The notes under the pieces are model-generated. The model did not search any database, had not been told where the DNA came from, and was given only the letters and a program-made list of their open reading frames with translations. 64,000 bases of DNA from UBA6522 sp963664945. Lineage in GTDB: Bacteria; Pseudomonadota; Gammaproteobacteria; Steroidobacterales; Rariloculaceae. Within the stretch, counting starts at the first letter, position 1. Each line of letters begins with the position of its first letter. The stretch lies in NCBI GenBank assembly GCA_963664945.1, contig OY761822.1:2046001-2110000 (forward strand). Direction: 5' to 3'. Shown here piece by piece: positions 9,113 to 15,862 of this stretch. A program made the position numbers and the translations under genes.

Positions 9113-10165
9113 TTGTTGAAAGATACCGCCCGCCAGACTCAATCGCCTCATCGATTCAGTCTTCGATTCCTGCTTGGCGAATGGGAGAATGTCGTTGACG
9201 CGTGGCGGGTAGATAGTTGGGATGCCTATCGCAACGTCAAGCGGCTTGGACGCAAGACTCGCTTGCCCCTGGAGCAGCGCACGGTGCTGTGGTCCATTCT
9301 TGAAAGGGTGAAGGCTGATCTGCGGGACCGAAATCTGGTGACCAAAGCGGATATGTTCAGCGTGCTTGCCGAAAAGCTCGGAACTCGAGCGAACCCGCCG
9401 TTCGACTTCGCGGTTGTGGATGAAGCTCAGGACATCGGCGTTGCCCAACTGCGTTTTCTGGCCGCATTGGGCGGTGGGCGGCCAAACAGCCTTTTCTTCG
9501 TCGGCGACTTGGGGCAAGGAATTTTTCGCACGCCGTTTTCCTGGAAGGCCTTGGGTGTCGATGTCCGGGGGCGGTCCCACACGCTCAAACTCAGTTATCG
9601 AACGTCCCACCAAATCCGGATGCAGACGGACCGGCTGCTGGGTCCCGAACTCGCCGATGTCGATGGCAACGTGGAGGATCGGCGCGGAACCGTCTCGGCA
9701 TTCAATGGTGAGCATCCCGCCATGCGAGTCTTCGAGTCCGAATCGGAAGAACGCCAGGCAGTCGCGGCATGGTTGCGGGAGCGCCGGGAAGAAGGTGTAG
9801 CGCCCAACGAAATAGGCGTCTTTGTACGATCGCCGAGTCAATTGGACCGCGCGCGGTCCGCTGTTCGCGATGCTGAGATGAGTTTGAACGTTCTGGACGA
9901 AAACGGCCGGAAACGTGACGACGCTGCCGTGATCGGCACAATGCACCTGGCCAAGGGACTGGAATATCGTGCCGTCGCGGTCATGGCGTGCGACGACGAC
10001 GTCATTCCGCTTCAGGAACGGATCGAAAACGTCGCGGAGGATTCCGACCTTGAGGAGGTCTACGACACCGAACGACACTTGCTGTACGTCGCGTGCACGC
10101 GTGCTCGGGACCACCTTTTGGTCGTAAGCGGGCAAACGAGACCGTTCTGGACTTTCGTCGCCTAA
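9113..10165 (+). CDS. UvrD-type helicase, C-terminal part; 3' end replaced by IS66 sequence
   Basis: Same frame as 8024-9109, immediately after its TGA. It has motif II (FAVVDEAQDIG), motif III (FFVGDLGQGIF), motif IV (LSYRTSHQIR), motif V (GTMHLAKGLEYRAVAVM) and motif VI (LYVACTRARDHLLV). The last 13 residues and the stop come from the left end of the IS66 element at 10124. Joining the two sides of the element at the target duplication restores an ending TGVAPASEFLDDLLG with a TGA stop at 12549-12551. All core helicase motifs survive, so the stop codon at 9107 is the more damaging lesion. Confidence 0.8.
   Translation: MLKDTARQTQSPHRFSLRFLLGEWENVVDAWRVDSWDAYRNVKRLGRKTRLPLEQRTVLWSILERVKADLRDRNLVTKADMFSVLAEKLGTRANPPFDFAVVDEAQDIGVAQLRFLAALGGGRPNSLFFVGDLGQGIFRTPFSWKALGVDVRGRSHTLKLSYRTSHQIRMQTDRLLGPELADVDGNVEDRRGTVSAFNGEHPAMRVFESESEERQAVAAWLRERREEGVAPNEIGVFVRSPSQLDRARSAVRDAEMSLNVLDENGRKRDDAAVIGTMHLAKGLEYRAVAVMACDDDVIPLQERIENVAEDSDLEEVYDTERHLLYVACTRARDHLLVVSGQTRPFWTFVA
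10116..10123. repeat. Target-site duplication, left copy
   Basis: The 8-bp sequence TTTTGGTC lies directly outside the left end of the IS66 element and is identical to the copy at 12496-12503. An 8-bp duplication is the known size for IS66-family insertion. Confidence 0.95.
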
Positions 10166-11778
10166 AGAGCGGGGGGATCCCGGACTCGGTCGAGGTCGGA
10201 TCGCAAGGGGTTCTCGGCGAACAGTTCCTTCCAGACTCGCGGCGTCAATTCGATGACGCGTTTGGCCGGGTGGCGGTCGATGCGCTGAAGGACATCGACG
10301 AGGTAGGTGTAGGGATTCACGCCCTGCATCCGGCAGGTCGCCAGCAGGCTCTGGATGGCGCCGACGCGCTCGGCGCCGAGTTCGGTCCAGGCGAACAGCC
10401 AGTTGCGCCGGCCCATGGGGACCGGCCTGAGCCCGCGCTCCAAATGGTTGGTATCGATGGCGACTTCGGGGTTGTCGAGAAACACCCGCAAGCCCGCCTC
10501 GCGCTCCGCGGCATAGGCCAGGGCCTTGCCGAACGGGTCGTTCGGCAACAGGTCGGTGCGCTGACGCTGTTGCCGGCACCAGGCAAAAAACGCATCCACC
10601 GCCGGCGCGCTGCGTTCGCGCCGCCAGGCGAGCTTTCCGGCGCCGTCGAGCTTCTTCTTGCGGATCCGCTTCTCGTGCCGGTACAACACGCCGATCAGCG
10701 ACAGCGCCCGGTCCACGGCCTCGGGATCGCTCGAACGGGCCTCGACGAACTTCCGCCGGCTATGCGACCAGCAGCGGGCGTGGACCAGTCCGCGGCGCTT
10801 GGCAAACGCCTCGTAGGCCGCGTAGCCGTCGCTCAACAGCGTGCCGGCGAAATCCCCGAGGAAGGTCTCGACATGCTCGTGCGCACGGCTCGGCGCATAG
10901 TGAAACACCAGTTCGTCGTCCTGGCCGTACACCGGCCAGTAGTACGCCGAACGCATCTTGCCCGGCCCCGTCCTTCCCGCCTTGATCGTCGTCTCGTCCA
11001 TGGCGACCGCGTCGCCGGACAGAATGTGAGCCGACTGCGCCGAGACGATCGGATCGAGCAAATCGATCGACCGGCCCGCCCAGTTCGTCAGGCTGCGCCG
11101 GCTCACCCGAATCCCGCTGTCCGCCAGACGCCGGTGCTGGCGGTGCAACGGCAGGTGATACCGGAACTTGTCCACCAAGAGCCCGGCCAGAAAGCTCACG
11201 TCCACCGCCGCGCGGCCCAGCACGTTCGGCGGCGCCGGCGGCGTCAACATCTCGCCCGTGTCCCGGCGCTTCACGACCTGGCGAACGTATCTCAGGATCT
11301 TGTAACTGCCCGGTTCCTGCGCCAGCCGGTGCGTGACCTTCTCCCCGATCACCTCGCGCTCGGCCTGCGGAATGGCCTCGATCTCCGGGGCCGTGACCGC
11401 GATGGTCTCCACCGGCACCGAATCGTCGAACCGCAAGCCCTGCTCGTTGACCGAACCGTCCCGGCGCTTCACCCGGCGACGGTAGGTAATCTTCTGGGTG
11501 GGGGTGTCCTCGGCCGGCGGCGGATCCAGGCCCAACGCCGCGAACAGGCTCGCCTGCTCGGCCGGATCGAACTCCAACCGCTTCTCGGACTTCGGGCCGA
11601 ACAACTGGCGCTTGAACCACTCCAGTTGACGCTTGACCTGGGCGAGTTGGTCGGTGAGGTCGGCGACCGTCGCGCTCAATTGCGCGTTCCGTTCCTGGAG
11701 GGTCTCGATCCGGACTTGGGACAAAACCGTCGTATCCGTCGCCGCGAAGCCCGAAGCATACCCCCTCTCAGGCCGCAC
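10162..11778 (-). CDS. tnpC: IS66 transposase TnpC (DDE)
   Basis: A 538-residue transposase. An N-terminal coiled coil (ETLQERNAQLSATVADLTDQ) leads into KRQLFGPKSEKR, the hallmark of IS66 TnpC. A zinc-finger-like/linker region follows, then the DDE core with SGDAVAMDETTIKAG, DGYAAYEAF and a late HLERGLRPVPMGRRNW block. The C-terminal IS66 cap (NPYTYLVDVLQRIDRHP) is intact. Length is normal for the family. The start overlaps tnpB by 11 bases. Confidence 0.93.
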   Translation of the reverse strand: MRPERGYASGFAATDTTVLSQVRIETLQERNAQLSATVADLTDQLAQVKRQLEWFKRQLFGPKSEKRLEFDPAEQASLFAALGLDPPPAEDTPTQKITYRRRVKRRDGSVNEQGLRFDDSVPVETIAVTAPEIEAIPQAEREVIGEKVTHRLAQEPGSYKILRYVRQVVKRRDTGEMLTPPAPPNVLGRAAVDVSFLAGLLVDKFRYHLPLHRQHRRLADSGIRVSRRSLTNWAGRSIDLLDPIVSAQSAHILSGDAVAMDETTIKAGRTGPGKMRSAYYWPVYGQDDELVFHYAPSRAHEHVETFLGDFAGTLLSDGYAAYEAFAKRRGLVHARCWSHSRRKFVEARSSDPEAVDRALSLIGVLYRHEKRIRKKKLDGAGKLAWRRERSAPAVDAFFAWCRQQRQRTDLLPNDPFGKALAYAAEREAGLRVFLDNPEVAIDTNHLERGLRPVPMGRRNWLFAWTELGAERVGAIQSLLATCRMQGVNPYTYLVDVLQRIDRHPAKRVIELTPRVWKELFAENPLRSDLDRVRDPPAL

Positions 11779-12118
11779 GACGATACCGCTTGCGCTGGCG
11801 CGTCACGCGGATGTCGGTGCCCTCCAGCAACGCCAGCAAGCCCGTCCGGGTCAACGCGATCGCGCCGTGCGCCCGGCCGCCCAAAGCGGCGAATTGACCC
11901 TGCTCCAGACGCTTGGACCAGATCCAGTACCCGCCGGCATCGAACGCCAGCACCTTCAGCATCGTGCGCCGACGGTTCACGAACACATACCAGTGACCAT
12001 TGGTCGGGTCGGCGCCCAGCTCGGTGCGCACCAGCGCCGAAAGCCCGTCGAAGGAACGGCGCATGTCGCACGCCGGCGTGTACAGCCAAATGCGGCAGTC
12101 GCCTCCGAGGTCCGGCAC
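11768..12118 (-). CDS. tnpB: IS66 accessory protein TnpB
   Basis: A 116-residue protein with the TnpB signature: DMRRSFDGLSALV near the start, then GHWYVFVNRRRTMLKVLAFD and a Gln-rich LEQGQFAAL segment. I chose GTG 12118 because it gives the usual family length; an upstream ATG at 12178 would add a Gly/Ala-rich stretch unlike TnpB. TnpB is required for IS66 transposition by an unknown mechanism. It lies between tnpA and tnpC and overlaps both. Confidence 0.88.
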   Translation of the reverse strand: MPDLGGDCRIWLYTPACDMRRSFDGLSALVRTELGADPTNGHWYVFVNRRRTMLKVLAFDAGGYWIWSKRLEQGQFAALGGRAHGAIALTRTGLLALLEGTDIRVTRQRKRYRRAA

Positions 12119-12411
12119 CGCGACGGGCGCCGCAAACGCAGAACCACCCCCTCGCCCAGGTCCAGCTCCGCGTCCCACACCGGCGACGATACCGGCGAAT
12201 CCGCCAACTCCACAAATCGCGCCGCGCCGTTTGATTCGCTCCCCGCCGCCGGGCCTCGCAGCCTACGCCGCCACAACGCAAACGTGCTCGGCGCCAGTTG
12301 CTCCGCCGAGCAAAACTGCCTGCTCGTCTGACCGCTACGCTCGAACCGCGACACGATCGAACGCCACTCCTCCGCCGAACGGCGAACCGTAACCCGCTTG
12401 ACTCCGTTCAT
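11977..12411 (-). CDS. tnpA: IS66 accessory protein TnpA, with an extended C-terminus
   Basis: The N-terminal ~95 residues are a normal TnpA with a helix-turn-helix (RSIVSRFERSGQTSRQFC, APSTFALWRRRL) ending in GVVLRLRR, where the family usually stops. Here the frame runs on for about 47 more codons inside tnpB in a different frame, so the annotated end may be an artefact of a lost stop. A strong AAGGAGGAA precedes ATG 12411; an in-frame ATG at 12432 is less well placed. Confidence 0.82.
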   Translation of the reverse strand: MNGVKRVTVRRSAEEWRSIVSRFERSGQTSRQFCSAEQLAPSTFALWRRRLRGPAAGSESNGAARFVELADSPVSSPVWDAELDLGEGVVLRLRRPSRCRTSEATAAFGCTRRRATCAVPSTGFRRWCAPSWAPTRPMVTGMCS

Positions 12412-12495
12412 AGAGCTTTCCTCCTTCGTCATGAAACAACGAAGGAAACGACAAAATCAGACTCGCGACAATAACGGCTCAAATTGCCCGCTTAC

Positions 12496-12503
12496 TTTTG
12501 GTC
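12496..12503. repeat. Target-site duplication, right copy
   Basis: TTTTGGTC directly outside the right IS66 end, identical to 10116-10123. Confidence 0.95.
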
Positions 12504-12551
12504 ACCGGTGTCGCACCGGCGTCGGAATTCCTCGATGACCTCTTGGGCTGA
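12504..12551 (+). pseudogene. Displaced 3' end of the UvrD helicase gene
   Basis: These 48 bases encode TGVAPASEFLDDLLG and a TGA stop. Removing the IS66 element and one target copy places them in frame directly after the helicase residues RDHLLV. They no longer have a start of their own and are a detached gene tail. Confidence 0.85.
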
Positions 12552-12654
12552 TTCGCCGGTCCAGCCTTCTGTCTGCGAGCTGGTTGAATCGCTTGGCGTT
12601 GCGGTTCCAACGTATCGTGCTGCCCACCTTCCGAATATGAGCTAATCTTCATCC

Positions 12655-12894
12655 ATGAAACAAGACAGAATCGATGAAGCCGTGCTGGCGCTGCTCTATC
12701 TGGGAATTTATGAGCGCCACCCGATGACTGGCGCGAGAACCTGGAAATCGTTCGATTGGGATGCGATGAGCCGCCTGCACGAGCAGGGGCTGATTTCCGA
12801 CCCGGTGAGCAAGGCCAAATCGGTGGTCTTTACCGAAGAAGGGTTGTGCGAAGCAGAAGCCGCCTTCCGTCGTCTCTTCGAGACAAACGACTGA
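12655..12894 (+). CDS. DUF6429 family protein
   Basis: A 79-residue soluble protein with IDEAVLALLYL, then WKSFDWDAMSRLHEQGLI, then KAKSVVFTEEGL, a pattern I recognise as DUF6429. It looks like a small winged-helix protein (a helix followed by a beta-hairpin with VVFTEEG), so nucleic-acid binding is plausible but unproved. Members are often found near IS66 elements and toxin-antitoxin genes. No partner is evident here. Confidence 0.72.
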   Translation: MKQDRIDEAVLALLYLGIYERHPMTGARTWKSFDWDAMSRLHEQGLISDPVSKAKSVVFTEEGLCEAEAAFRRLFETND

Positions 12895-12940
12895 TACGCC
12901 CGCGGCAGGCAACCCACCCGCGCCGCGTCCCCAACTCCCG

Positions 12941-14077
12941 TCAAAGCCGCCGCAGGCAAGCCGCCATCGCGGGGTCCACCAATATCCATCGCCCGTCGGC
13001 GCCCCGCTGAATCAGGTCTTCGCGCTCCAGTGCGTCTCTGGCTCGCACGCCCGTCGAAACGGGCAATCTCAGCGGCGCCAGGAAACCGTGCGACGTGGGA
13101 TGCCGGATGCCTTCCTCGCTGACCGCGATCGCCCGCAACAGGGCACGTTGGCTTGGCGCGAGGCGAGCCACTCGCGCCGACGCCAAGCCGCTCTCCTCCG
13201 CGACAATCCTGGCCCACATGGAGTCCACCGTATCCTTCGACGGGGGCGAATCGGCCCGCCATAGCGAACCGCATAGCACGTTCATGTAGTGGGGATGGCG
13301 ACCGGTCAGAGCCAGGATACGGTCGATTGTCGTGGAGTGTATTTGCCGACTCCAGCGCGAACGGCCGGCTCCTTTCAGAAAGTCCCGGTAGTCTTCCGCC
13401 CCGATCCGGCCGAGTGTCATTTTCCTGCAAAGCCGGTACAGCGGCCGGTCTTCATTCTCGAACATCGACGCCAACAGGTGCTTCTGACTGCCGGCGAACA
13501 CGTAGGTAATGTTCCTGGCCCGCTCGACCGCATGACGGATTGCGCCCTCCAGGCTGCGCGAACGGCCGCTCTGCAAGTTCGCCAGTTGCTGGAACTCGTC
13601 GAGCACGAGCATCGCCCGCCGCCCGTAGGAAGCCGCGGCGGCGTCCAGGGCAAGGAGCATCTCCGCGATGCCCTCGCCGGGGCGGCCGGGCGCGGCGAGC
13701 TTGAGGTTCATGCCCATTACACCAAAGGAAAACTCCGGCTTTAGCGCCGCAAAAGCCCTTGCCAGTTTCGCCGTTGACGATGAGCGTTCGGGGGCCAGGC
13801 GGGCGCCGAGACGCTCCACGCAGCCCTGCAGCCGCGACTGGAGTTCCTCGGAATCGTGAACGACCAGCAAGTCCAGACGGGCAGCTACGATGTCCGGCTC
13901 GATATCCCGCAACACTTGCTCGATCAAGCTGGTCTTGCCGATACGCCGCCGCGCCCAGATCCACGTATGCACTCCGTCGCGAACGTTGGCGGACAATTCG
14001 CGCCGCTCCGCGGCCCGGTTGCAGTGGGCTTGGCCGACTGCGACCCCTAACGGAAACAAATCGCGAGTCGATTCCAT
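12941..14077 (-). CDS. AAA family ATPase (Orc1/STAND-like)
   Basis: A 378-residue ATPase. It begins with a region typical of prokaryotic AAA-ATPases of the 'ATP-binding protein' group (FPLGVAVGQAHCNRAAER), then a Walker A in the form RRRIGKTSLIEQVL near residue 41, and Walker B RAMLVLDEFQQLANL, followed by a sensor-1-like ITYVFAGSQKHLL. The C-terminal ~90 residues resemble a winged helix (LLRAIAVSEEGI...ALEREDLIQRGADGRWILVDP). I chose ATG 14077 (MESTRDLFPLG) because upstream codons have no coding character. A mobile or defence ATPase is likely; the specific role is unknown. Confidence 0.75.
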   Translation of the reverse strand: MESTRDLFPLGVAVGQAHCNRAAERRELSANVRDGVHTWIWARRRIGKTSLIEQVLRDIEPDIVAARLDLLVVHDSEELQSRLQGCVERLGARLAPERSSSTAKLARAFAALKPEFSFGVMGMNLKLAAPGRPGEGIAEMLLALDAAAASYGRRAMLVLDEFQQLANLQSGRSRSLEGAIRHAVERARNITYVFAGSQKHLLASMFENEDRPLYRLCRKMTLGRIGAEDYRDFLKGAGRSRWSRQIHSTTIDRILALTGRHPHYMNVLCGSLWRADSPPSKDTVDSMWARIVAEESGLASARVARLAPSQRALLRAIAVSEEGIRHPTSHGFLAPLRLPVSTGVRARDALEREDLIQRGADGRWILVDPAMAACLRRL

Positions 14078-14112
14078 GAGTGCGATTCTAACCCGGTACG
14101 CAAAAGAAGAAA

Positions 14113-14141
14113 ACGCATATATCGGATACGCGTTTATGCGT
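14113..14141. promoter_or_regulatory. Possible operator upstream of the AAA ATPase
   Basis: The 7-bp inverted repeat ACGCATA...TATGCGT has its arms at 14113-14119 and 14135-14141. A further TGCGTAT lies at 14152-14158. The site is AT-rich against a GC-rich background and sits 36-64 bases upstream of the ATPase start, so it may be a repressor site or promoter region. No clear -35/-10 pair was found. Confidence 0.3.
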
Positions 14142-14210
14142 AGCCAAAACATGCGTATTGCGGTCTTCCCGAACGGCCGGCCAAGAGCACGAGGCCGGCG
14201 CGTTAATGGC

Positions 14211-14285
14211 GCAGCAGGCAAATGTTCGGAGGCGGGGTCTCGAAATTGCCGCGGAACGGGTTGATGTCCAGGCCGCCCCGTCGCA
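14211..14285 (-). repeat. Duplicated 3' end of queF (detached copy)
   Basis: About 75 bp that match 15037-15111 at roughly nine bases in ten. On the minus strand it still encodes RRGGLDINPFRGNFETPPPN, the last part of QueF, and a stop follows nearby. Similarity is lost upstream, so this is only a gene tail. With the copy at 15037 it brackets the toxin-antitoxin pair at 14371-15007, as expected when an element integrates into the 3' end of a gene and brings its own gene end. Confidence 0.85.
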
Positions 14286-14370
14286 TGCAATAGCCAAGGA
14301 ACGCGACGGCAGTGTGCACTGAAATAGCGTACACTACCGTTGCGTTATACAGGCGGGCAGGGAGTCGGTC

Positions 14371-14592
14371 GTGAAAAACATTACGTTGAGCGCCGATGAG
14401 AATTTGATCGAAGCGGCGCGTCGCCGAGCCGTCGCGGAGCATACGACCTTGAATGCGAAATTCAGGTTGTGGCTCGCCGACTACGTTGGCCGCGAGAGAC
14501 AGGCCGCCCGGGCGATGCGGACCATTCGCGAACTCCAGGGCAAGCTGCGCGTTGGGCGCAAGTTGACACGCGAAGAGATGAATGAGCGTTGA
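14371..14592 (+). CDS. Ribbon-helix-helix antitoxin
   Basis: A 73-residue protein starting with a GTG after AGGGAG. The beginning KNITLSADENLIEAARRRA, followed by TLNAKFRLWLADY, is the beta-strand plus two-helix pattern of CopG/MetJ-type DNA-binding antitoxins. A basic C-terminal tail follows. It overlaps the PIN gene by 11 bases. By analogy with other pairs it would bind the toxin and repress its own promoter. Confidence 0.78.
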   Translation: MKNITLSADENLIEAARRRAVAEHTTLNAKFRLWLADYVGRERQAARAMRTIRELQGKLRVGRKLTREEMNER

Positions 14593-15007
14593 ATTCTTCA
14601 TCGACACGAACGTCTTTGTGTATCAGCTTGAGCACCTCGACACTCGAAAAGCCGGGATCGCGATCGAATTGATCGAACGCGGAATCGCCACTCGGACAGC
14701 GTGCATCAGTTTTCAGGTCATCCAGGAATGCGTCAACACCGCGATACGTAAAGCCGAGGTACCTCTGACGGAAGATCAAATGCGCAGATATCTGGAGGAC
14801 GTGCTGGCGCCGATGTATCGGGTTCAACCGAGCGTTCGCCTTTATCGTGAATCTCTGGATATCCATTTCCGCTACCGTTTCGGATTCTACGACAGCCTCA
14901 TTGTCGCAGCCGCGATGGAAGCGGGCTGTGGAACCCTCTACAGCGAAGACTTGCGGCATGGGCAGCGGATCGGAGGGTTGACCATCGTCAATCCTTTTGG
15001 AACATGA
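14582..15007 (+). CDS. PIN-domain toxin (VapC-like ribonuclease)
   Basis: A 141-residue PIN protein. Acidic metal-binding residues appear in FIDTNVFVYQ (first Asp), ISFQVIQECVN (Glu), FYDSLIVAAA (Asp) and YSEDLRHGQ (last Asp), in the canonical order. PIN toxins cut RNA. The start lies inside the antitoxin gene. The pair sits between two copies of the queF 3' end, so it may be a small mobile cargo. Confidence 0.85.
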   Translation: MSVEFFIDTNVFVYQLEHLDTRKAGIAIELIERGIATRTACISFQVIQECVNTAIRKAEVPLTEDQMRRYLEDVLAPMYRVQPSVRLYRESLDIHFRYRFGFYDSLIVAAAMEAGCGTLYSEDLRHGQRIGGLTIVNPFGT

Positions 15008-15028
15008 GCCGCCCGAGTTGCAAACATT

Positions 15029-15847
15029 CTACTGTCGCAGCAGGCGAATGTTCGGAGGCGGGGTCTCGAAGTTGCTGCGGAACGGGTTGATGTCCAATCC
15101 GCCCCGACGCAGGTAGCGAGCGTAGACGCTCAGGGCCTGCGGTCGGCAGAAGCGCTCGATGTCCACGAACATGCGTTCCACGCATTGCTCGTGAAATTCA
15201 GCGTGGTTGCGGTAGGAGACGAGGTAGGCGAGCAAGGCTGCGCGCCGAACGCGCGGCCCCCTGTAACGGACCATCACCGTCGCCCAGTCGGGTTGACCGG
15301 TCACCGGGCAGTTCGTCTTCAACAGGTTCGAATAAAGGGTCTCCGCAACCTCGGACCGCGAATCGGCGCTATCGCGCAGGAGCGCCGGTTCGAGATCGTA
15401 TGCCGGGTTTGCAAGCTCTGCGGCGTCGATGCATTGCCCCACGGGTTCGCCCTGCGCCAGTGGCCCGGCAGACGCTGACGCATGTAGCAGAACTTGCGCT
15501 TCGGCGCCGCAGGTGCGGTCGAGGTCGGTGGCGATGACGGTTCGCACCGCTTCCGGCGACTCGTATCGAGAGCCGCTCAGAGAATTCAGGTAGAGCTTGA
15601 GGGATTTGGATTCGACGATGTTCGGCGAGTTCGCCGGGTATCGAAACTCGCCCGTGGCGATTACAGGCTTGCCCCCGGAGTCGAGCCAGCTCAGTTCGTA
15701 TGCGTTCCAGATGTCCTCGCCGGAGAACGGCAGCGCGCCGGTGAGCCCCAGTCTGTTTCGTCCGTCGGCCCGCGGTATCGGCTCCAGCAGGTGGGGCGAG
15801 TACTCGCCCGGTTGCCCCGGCCGGGTCGTTTCGGCGTCCGTGGTCAC
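15029..15847 (-). CDS. queF: NADPH-dependent 7-cyano-7-deazaguanine reductase (QueF)
   Basis: It makes preQ1 from preQ0 in queuosine tRNA-modification synthesis. The 272 residues fit the long, two-module QueF type of Gammaproteobacteria. The QueF motif ESKSLKLYLNS is in the first half, and the catalytic Cys lies in TNCPVTGQPDW in the second. The end RRGGLDINPF...FETPPPN is complete and normal. The 3' end doubles as the apparent insertion site for the toxin-antitoxin unit, yet the gene remains intact. Confidence 0.96.
   Translation of the reverse strand: MTTDAETTRPGQPGEYSPHLLEPIPRADGRNRLGLTGALPFSGEDIWNAYELSWLDSGGKPVIATGEFRYPANSPNIVESKSLKLYLNSLSGSRYESPEAVRTVIATDLDRTCGAEAQVLLHASASAGPLAQGEPVGQCIDAAELANPAYDLEPALLRDSADSRSEVAETLYSNLLKTNCPVTGQPDWATVMVRYRGPRVRRAALLAYLVSYRNHAEFHEQCVERMFVDIERFCRPQALSVYARYLRRGGLDINPFRSNFETPPPNIRLLRQ
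15037..15111 (-). repeat. Native 3' end of queF, partner of the copy at 14211-14285
   Basis: This is the in-gene copy of the ~75-bp direct repeat. The copies are 826 bp apart, same orientation, with about seven mismatches, too many for a fresh duplication of one sequence but suitable for an attachment site carried in from a related queF. Confidence 0.85.
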
Positions 15848-15862
15848 CCGCGGCTCAGGCTC

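Larger units (their letters stand above)
10124..12495 (-). mobile_element. IS66-family insertion sequence, complete, 2372 bp
   Basis: Both ends begin GTAAGCGGGCAA reading inward (10124 rightward, 12495 leftward); beyond these 12 identical bases the inverted repeats share a CCGTT block and then diverge. The element carries the usual IS66 trio tnpA-tnpB-tnpC on the minus strand. It is flanked by a perfect 8-bp duplication TTTTGGTC. It sits inside the last codons of the UvrD helicase, transcribed against it. Intact ends, exact target duplication and intact tnpC suggest a recent insertion. Confidence 0.95.

Noticed and set aside
10093..12234. A 713-codon open frame on the + strand
   Set aside because: It is antisense to the IS66 transposase genes and reflects GC-rich codon bias; the product has no recognisable domain.
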